A DNA stretch of 64,000 nucleotides from Paroedura picta (taxonomy: Eukaryota > Chordata > Lepidosauria > Squamata > Gekkonidae), in NCBI RefSeq assembly GCF_049243985.1, contig NC_135375.1:28768490-28832489 (forward strand), written 5' to 3'. Below are positions 58,676-64,000 of the stretch, piece by piece. The notes below the pieces were generated by a model. It ran no database searches and was not told where the DNA came from. It was given only the letters and a program-made list of their open reading frames with translations. Position 1 is the stretch's first letter, and each line of letters opens with the position of its first letter. Both the position numbers and the translations under genes were made by a program.

Positions 58676-59054
58676 ATCAAGGCAAAGTAAGAATAGTTGC
58701 AGCACGCCTGGTGAACTTTGGCTGCCTGCCCCTTGTGCATTCATTTGTTTAGCAGACTAGCTGATGGGGTTTTCTTGCACAATGCCACTTACTACTGAAT
58801 GCCTTAAATCTCAGCAAACTGTCCAGTTTATCACAGTTCCTTTCCTTGGGGAATCTAAGCTATAGCCTGTGTCTTCAAAAGCAAACCCTTAAGGAGCACG
58901 GTTTGCCCAAGAGAGATGTCTGGGAGCTCTTCCACCAACTCAAGTTTCAGTAAACACCCCCCAGCATCGACTTTCTGAAGTCTGAACACATCCTAGAGCT
59001 CAAGAGAAGCCCCACTGACTCACATGAATGCACATGCACCACCTCAGAAGAAAA
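58676..59054. other. Spacer, nothing recognised
   Basis: No gene or repeat is recognisable. Confidence 0.4.
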
Positions 59055-59228
59055 AAGATTGCTTATACCTTGCTTTTCTCTACCCTAAGGAGTCTCAAGG
59101 CAGCTTACAATCGCCCCTTCTTGCTCTCACCTTTGTGAGGTAGGTGAGGCTGAAAGAGTTCTGAGGGAAATGTGACTGCCCCAACATCATCCAACAGGCT
59201 TCATGTGGAAGAGTGAAGAATTTGCTAG
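59055..59228 (-). mobile_element. tRNA-derived SINE, 3' part, reversed
   Basis: Read on +, 'ccttgcttttctctaccctaaggagtctcaaggcagcttacaatcgcc' and 'cctttgtgaggtaggtgaggctgaaag' match reversed SINE tails at 43.4 and 54.8 kb. Confidence 0.75.
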
Positions 59229-60685
59229 TGTCCCAGAATAAGTCTCACAATCTCAAATTTCTTGGAATACTCACACATCTGTTTGGAGTCTAAATCCACA
59301 CAGTAGAGGCAATGGGAAAAAGATACAGGTGGAGTACCAAAGAAATCCCCTATGCTGAGCCGGCGTTCCTGCCCTAGCACCCGGAATTCCTTGGTCAAAT
59401 ACGTGAAACATAGCTGTCAGCCCTGCATTCACTGCTTCAGTTTCTTGAAGTATCTGTAGCATCTTTCTTCCACCATAAACTACTCACAGATAAGTACCCG
59501 AACACAAGAGATGAGAATCGTTCAAGATCATCTTTTGGGAAACTTGACTTAGGGCCAGTTTAGTCAGCTGAATTTAGTGGGGTAACTGTTTATGGCCTTT
59601 GTCATTTCAGCCTGCAGAAGGGCCTGCATGCTTTATAGACAGGGTTTGCCAAGGAAAGATTTGGGGATGGGGGGCCCCCTCCTCCAATGAAAACTTAAGG
59701 TGTTCCATGACAACAAGGCTGACAGCAGCAGCAATTCTGATTACTCCCATGACACAGTAAGTTTAGATTTTTCTTCAAATCTTGGGAGCCTCTCAGGTTT
59801 GTGGGAAAATCTTCCTTCTCTTCACTTGGCCCCAATGTATTAGTTTAAGCCAAGTTAGATATTAGATATACTAACTGATGACTTAACCCTAAACAATGTA
59901 ATTGGACATCTCTAGCCAAGGACCCATTGTGTTTTCTTCTATGGAGCTTATATTCAGAACTTCTATTTCTTCTTGGATTTTGGAATGCTATGTAAGCTGA
60001 TGTGTGTTAGCAACATGACATTCTTCTACTTTTGGTTTCCAGACTTGATCAGACTGCTGCATATGTGCAATTAGCTGTAGTTCTCCATTCACATTTTTAA
60101 AATATGCATTAGCATGCATATGGGGCAATATATAAAAATAAATGTTATGAAATTACATGGCTGCAGCAAGAATCCTTTTTTAATGCATGTGATCTGCACT
60201 GAAAGATGCAAACTGAAGACAGTAGCCAACTGCACACTGGTGTATTCTAACTTGACTTTTAGAATCTTTTAAATCAGAATGCAGTAAATAAAAATATATA
60301 TGCCCTAATTTATATCTGTTGACAGCAAGGGTACCATTAAGAAGGGTTTTGAAATTAAATATTTTCTTTCGGCTGTCTGTACACATGCAAGCACTGTAGC
60401 AAGAACACTTACTTGAAAATTTAGTGCTCATAATTTTCCAGAAACAAGTATAGTAGCTTCTCAGCAGAATAATTCTCTATAGAAGGAAAATCAGTATCCA
60501 TGTACTATACAAATATCTGAACTATTCAGTTTAACAATTCAACATCAGTTTTCAAACAGTACATATAGTTATGGCTTAGAAGACTAGTTTATTTTTCCTC
60601 TTCACTCATGCTTTTTAAAATTACAAATAGATTTAATACAATGAAAGTTTGCCTTGATGCTCATATTGGCAAACTATAGGTTCTG
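59229..60685. other. Intergenic stretch, no gene seen
   Basis: Short ORFs only; no repeat recognised. Confidence 0.5.
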
Positions 60686-60800
60686 GTTGGTAGCTGCGTT
60701 GGTCTGAAGTTGCAGAACAAAGCTTGAGTCTGGTGATACCTTTGCGCCTGACAAAGTTTTATTCAGGGGAATATGCTTTCATGTTCATGCACACTTCTTT
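60686..60800 (+). mobile_element. Penelope-like terminal fragment (tentative)
   Basis: The blocks 'gctgcgttggtctgaagttgcagaacaaag', 'gagtctggtgatacctttgcgcctgacaaagttttattcagggg' and 'catgcacacttctttggatacagtgaaac' match the reptile repeat also seen at 20.26 kb and 44.35 kb. This is the longest of the three. Confidence 0.5.
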
Positions 60801-61526
60801 GGATACAGTGAAACAAGATGCCCTCAACTATTACGTATTGGAAGAAGGGGGGGGGGTTATTTGCCAGACAAACTATGTTAGCACCTGCACCCCAAAACAT
60901 AGAATCTCAAAATGCAGGATCTGAGAGGAAAGGGACAAGAGAATACATGCACCATGGGGTTCCTTCACAGCTCAACAATCTATGGATTGCAGGATTATAT
61001 GACCATGTCATAAAAGTAAGATATTTGTGCCCTTGGGTAAATACTTTTATACAGAAAAAACGGAATATACCTCTGTGTTTTCAGGACAATCAAGGGCTTG
61101 ACTGTTGGGAGTTTATAGACTTGAATATGTTTGTAATAAATTCCGACTTAATTTTAACCAAAGTTTGGGGTTTTCTGCAGCTAATCTGAGCTTCAGTTTG
61201 TTCTCCCACTTAACTCTTACCTTTGCAGCCCTTCAATGTGTATATATGACTATATATCTAATATCTCCTGCTATTCACTACTAAGTTTCATAAAGGAATG
61301 AGCACTGCTAAAAGCTGGGGGATAAATGACAAGACAGTGCTAAGAAGAAAAATTTGTTATCATTTTCCAAACCTATTCCAAGTGTAGCCATATTACTAAT
61401 ACTCTCTTTTCTCTTGGGAACAAGATATTCAGAAATCTATCCTTAATCCAGAAAAGGAGGTTACTATCAATTTGCCAATTTGAAAATCAGTCCTTGGATA
61501 ACAGTGTAGATGACAAAGTATATCTC
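60801..61526. other. Spacer with poly-G run
   Basis: A G-run sits at about 60,846-60,856. A 123-codon ORF (60,818-61,189) has no recognisable domain. Nothing else is seen. Confidence 0.45.
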
Positions 61527-61615
61527 AGTAACAGAACCACAGAGTTGGAAGGGGCCATAGAGGTCATCTGTTTCAACCTCCTGCTCAGTGCAGGATCAGC
61601 CTCAAGCATCCAGGA
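61527..61615 (-). mobile_element. CR1 LINE 3' end, reversed
   Basis: Read on +, 'cagagttggaaggggccatagaggtcatctgtttcaacctcctgctc' is the reversed CR1 3' terminus, as at the end of the 47.1-kb copy. Only about 90 bases remain. Confidence 0.8.
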
Positions 61616-62281
61616 TAGGTAGCTGTACTAGGGAGGCATACTGGCAGTGACCACTGAATGGATACAAGAGGAGTGATCCAATCAGGTTGTAAACCTATCA
61701 AAAGGAATGAAAAGTGGAATGATGATGTTGGAAATAACATGAGGACCGTCAGCTTGATGGGCTTGCTGAAGTTGGAATTATGACTGGTGTGAAAGGGAAC
61801 TCCTGCCATTTCCATATCTCTGATATTATTATTCAACTTGACAGCCCATTCAAGGCTATTCAAGTTCAGTCCCATTATTTTCTGGTCAGTTACAGGTGCT
61901 AATCTTCCTGGCTTTGCTATGCTAATTTGAATTATCACCCATCAGTGCCCTGGCCACCGGAGATTGTGTTGATCCTAGTGCAAACAAACAACTAAAGCTT
62001 TGCAAGAAATGTCACAGGCATTTGTCACCTCTTGCCCCCAGTGTTTACATTTCCTGCTGAAAGTCCCTTTATCTGCCTCTGCCAAGTCAGGGTAACATTT
62101 CAACCACCAAACCAATAGGTTTAGGAAGGCTGTCAAAGGAGTCATAACACTTCCCACAGCCATCCCAGAAGACTCATCGCTGCTCATGGATATATCACTT
62201 GCAAACAGCATTTTAAACACAACTCCCTGGAAAGCTTGACTGAGCCTATGCAAGTGGAAACATGCTCCCTTTATGACTCTC
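61616..62281. other. Intergenic stretch, no gene seen
   Basis: Short ORFs only; no repeat recognised. Confidence 0.45.
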
Positions 62282-62383
62282 TGACCTGGAGAGCCCGGAT
62301 AAGGCCAATCTCATGAGATCTCAGAAGCTAAGCAGGGTCGACCCTGGCTAATATTTGGACGGGAGACCTCCAAGAAACATTAG
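62282..62383 (+). mobile_element. 5S-rRNA-derived SINE, 5' part
   Basis: The text 'gagagcccggataaggccaatctc', 'gagatctcagaagctaagcaggg' and 'tatttggacgggagacctcc' is the 5S-like SINE head. It stops where a MITE-like sequence begins. Confidence 0.85.
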
Positions 62384-62385
62384 GG

Positions 62386-62592
62386 TAAAGTGACCAGATT
62401 GTCCCACTTTTGGAGGGACATCTGGGGGTACCTGACACATTGTACTTACGTTGAAGCTAAAAAATAATATATTTTTGCATTCTATGAAAAAATTGTTGCT
62501 CCATATAGACCGAATTTTAAATCAAGACCCCCCCCTCCCCCCCAGTCAATGGTGTCCCGCTTTCCCAATGTTAAAATCTCGTCACCTTACTC
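62386..62592. mobile_element. MITE-like element with terminal inverted repeats
   Basis: The left end 'aaagtgaccagattgtcccac' pairs imperfectly with the right end 'ttaaaatctcgtcacctta'. Inside are 'cttttggagggacatctggggg' and 'agtcaatggtgtcccgctttcccaatg'. I know this layout as an abundant sauropsid non-autonomous DNA element, but no clear target duplication is visible. Confidence 0.5.
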
Positions 62593-63340
62593 TTTTCTCT
62601 ACCTGAAGGGGGCCATGCCGTAGAGGCTGGCTGCCGGGCAAGGCTACAACCCCCTGGCTATCCATATTCACGCGCGCCATTCAACACATAACTACATAAG
62701 TGCTCCACCGCCAACTACGCAAAGAATCGCAGCTCTGCAAACTCCGCGCGGGGAAGGAGAAAGACCCGCGGGCGACCCTTCCCCTCCGGACCGCGAGGCC
62801 GCCTCCCCCCCCCCCCCCATGGGAAACAAAAGTTCTTCTTCCAGGCGACACGCACGGCTCGCCGCCTCCTCGGGGCCCGCAAAACCAGCCGCGCGAGGCC
62901 GGTGGCGGACAGAAGGGCCCAGCCGCGGCCAGAAGTTTCTTTCCCGCCTCCGACGCGAATCCTTCCCGGGTTCAAACTGCGCTCCACAAGACTCTCCAAG
63001 GCTCGGGCCTCCTAACTCGCCTCAAGACCGGAGAACCCCGACCCACCTCTGCGAGCCGCTTCACTTCTCCTCAGCGCCGCTCCGCCTTCTAACGGGCGCC
63101 GCGCTCTTCCCTCAGCCGCCGCCGCCGCCGCCTCCTCTTCCCGCCCGGGCCGCTTCTGCCAGGCTCGGGGCGCGGGAGCGGCGGTTAGTGGCCGGCGGGC
63201 GGCTACCGTATTTCCCTGCCTCGTGAGCATGACGTTTTCCGCCGAGCCTCTTTTTTGTTGGGGCCGCCCCGCCCCGCCTGCGCGAGAGAGCGAAACGACC
63301 GGCTGGGGAGAACGGCGCGCCCCGCCCCCGCATTCCATTT

Positions 63341-63350
63341 CCCTATATGG
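63341..63350 (+). promoter_or_regulatory. Near-consensus CArG box
   Basis: The sequence CCCTATATGG differs at one position from the SRF site CC(A/T)6GG. A TTCC (ETS-type core on the other strand) lies just before it. Confidence 0.45.
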
Positions 63351-63746
63351 CGCCACAAAAGGGAGCCGGCAAACCCCGCCCCCTTTTCCCACCACGAGCA
63401 GCACGCGTGAGGCGCGTCCGGGGGAGGGCTCCGCTGAGTGTGCGTAAGATACCCTTGGGGGGAGGAGGAAGGGGGGGCATGAAGGGTACAAGGGAACAGA
63501 CGGACCGACAGGCAGACAAGGAAACCAGCGGGTGGGAGTGTGTTGCCCCACCCCCTCCGAACGAGGCTCCCTTCAGCGCAAACTCCCCCCCCCTTCCCCG
63601 TACCGTCACCGCTGACGCGCTGAGCACACGGCCTCCGGGCCCGTTCTATTTATGTTTGTAGCCTCTTTCTCCTTCTCGTCTTTGCATATCCCCGCCCCTC
63701 TGCTCCCCTCCTTCTGTGTGCGCGGCGGTTGGCCCCGCCCACCTGC

Positions 63747-63756
63747 CCATATTTGG
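63747..63756 (+). promoter_or_regulatory. CArG box (SRF site), perfect consensus
   Basis: CCATATTTGG fits CC(A/T)6GG exactly, about 110 bp upstream of the ATG and followed by GGAAGG, an ETS-type core. The pair is the layout of a serum response element bound by SRF and ternary complex factors. Confidence 0.7.
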
Positions 63757-63810
63757 AAGGCGGGGGCGGTGCCTCGCCTCCGGCAGCCTGTCGCTGGCTT
63801 CCTGGTGCCG

Positions 63811-63817
63811 TTTATAG
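63811..63817 (+). promoter_or_regulatory. TATA-like element
   Basis: The sequence TTTATAG lies about 45 bp before the ATG, so a start near 63,840 would leave a 5' UTR of about 20 bases. An alternative TATA-like 'ctatttatg' lies near 63,646. Confidence 0.4.
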
Positions 63818-63826
63818 AGTACGGGC

Positions 63827-63833
63827 ACTTCCG
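63827..63833 (-). promoter_or_regulatory. ETS-type motif
   Basis: ACTTCCG (CGGAAGT reversed) is a strong ETS/GABP core at the likely transcription start, as in many CpG-island promoters. Confidence 0.45.
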
Positions 63834-63858
63834 CTGTCGGCTTAGAAGCGGCGCGATC

Positions 63859-64000
63859 ATGGCGGAGCGCGGTCAGCTCCCTCTCCCCGCCAAGCGCCTC
63901 TGCTGCAGACCTGGCTACGGCGCCGGGTGCAGGCCGGGCCAGCGGGCGATCGGCGGTGGCGGCGAAGGCGGCCTGGGCGGCGGGGCGCTGTGCGTGGCGG
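63859..64000 (+). CDS. First coding exon of an unidentified gene (partial, runs off window)
   Basis: The ATG at 63,859 has A at -3 and G at +4, a strong vertebrate start context, and lies in a CpG island behind a plausible promoter. The frame stays open for the remaining 47 codons. The protein begins MAERGQLPLPAKRLCC, then a basic, cysteine-bearing stretch RPGYGAGCRPGQR and a glycine-rich run (GGGGEGGLGGG). No domain starts within this piece and I do not recognise the protein. Low-complexity N termini of this kind are common in first exons of regulatory proteins. With the CArG and ETS motifs, a serum-inducible gene is a reasonable guess but no more. Confidence 0.7.
   Translation, partial: MAERGQLPLPAKRLCCRPGYGAGCRPGQRAIGGGGEGGLGGGALCVA

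Larger units (their letters stand above)
62640..64000 (+). promoter_or_regulatory. CpG island and promoter region of the right-edge gene
   Basis: Base composition shifts sharply to GC- and CpG-rich from about 62,640 to the window end. Several GC boxes of CCCCGCCC type occur (about 63,267, 63,321, 63,375, 63,690 and 63,732). Such an island over a first exon is typical of a broadly expressed or rapidly inducible vertebrate gene. Minus-strand ORFs in the island (for example 63,012-63,551) are best explained by base composition, but a divergent transcript is possible. Confidence 0.9.

Noticed and set aside
63012-63551. 179-codon minus ORF in the CpG island as a divergent gene
   Set aside because: Arginine/alanine/proline-rich translation typical of GC-rich non-coding DNA; a true divergent gene would need transcript support.
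1-64000. CRISPR array, operon or other prokaryotic system
   Set aside because: Repeats are dispersed eukaryotic retroposons and MITEs; no regularly spaced repeats or bacterial gene layout exist.

Overview
This is vertebrate nuclear DNA, almost certainly from a squamate reptile (a lizard; a gecko-like lineage is only a guess). The repeats say so. There are several Sauria SINEs (tRNA-type head with a BovB-like tail), 5S-rRNA-headed SINEs, one apparently intact BovB (RTE-clade) LINE, many L2 and CR1 LINE relics, and sauropsid hAT-type palindromic MITEs. There is no operon structure or bacterial signal.

The window is about 62 kb of repeat-rich, AT-rich non-coding DNA running into a CpG island at the right edge. 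The island (about 62,640-64,000) carries GC boxes, a perfect CArG box, an ETS-type motif, a TATA-like element and the start of a protein-coding gene (ATG at 63,859, + strand) that runs out of the window. I could not name that gene. At the far left, 1,515-1,643 looks like the coiled-coil end of a THAP-family protein, with a splice acceptor before it and a polyadenylation signal after it. It may be a last exon, a decayed gene or a P-element-type relic. No other host exon is supported.

Left part (1-25 kb): L2 fragments, a CCAAT-bearing degenerate tandem array (4.9-5.35 kb), MIR-like, 5S and tRNA SINEs, a near-perfect 137-bp hAT palindrome with an 8-bp target duplication (20.8-20.97 kb) and a CR1/L3-type relic. 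Middle (25.3-28.5 kb): a full-length BovB with one 1,009-codon ORF, intact-looking endonuclease and reverse transcriptase motifs, and a 10-bp target duplication. From 30-40 kb: an L2 copy with RT motifs, two Sauria SINEs with clear target duplications, a GC-rich unassigned block and a long foldback element. From 45-50 kb: a Sauria SINE with a doubled tail, a DIRS-like fossil split by a CR1 insertion, and an L2 relic split by an internal BovB fragment. From 52-62.6 kb: old L2, SINE, CR1 and MITE relics.

The repeats form a connected story. The BovB supplies the machinery by which Sauria and 5S SINEs are thought to move, and both SINE types visibly share sequence modules with both ends of this BovB. 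I see no convincing undescribed biological system. The best leads are the intact BovB, the shared BovB/SINE modules, the internal BovB fragment with a target duplication, the THAP-like exon and the CArG-bearing promoter.
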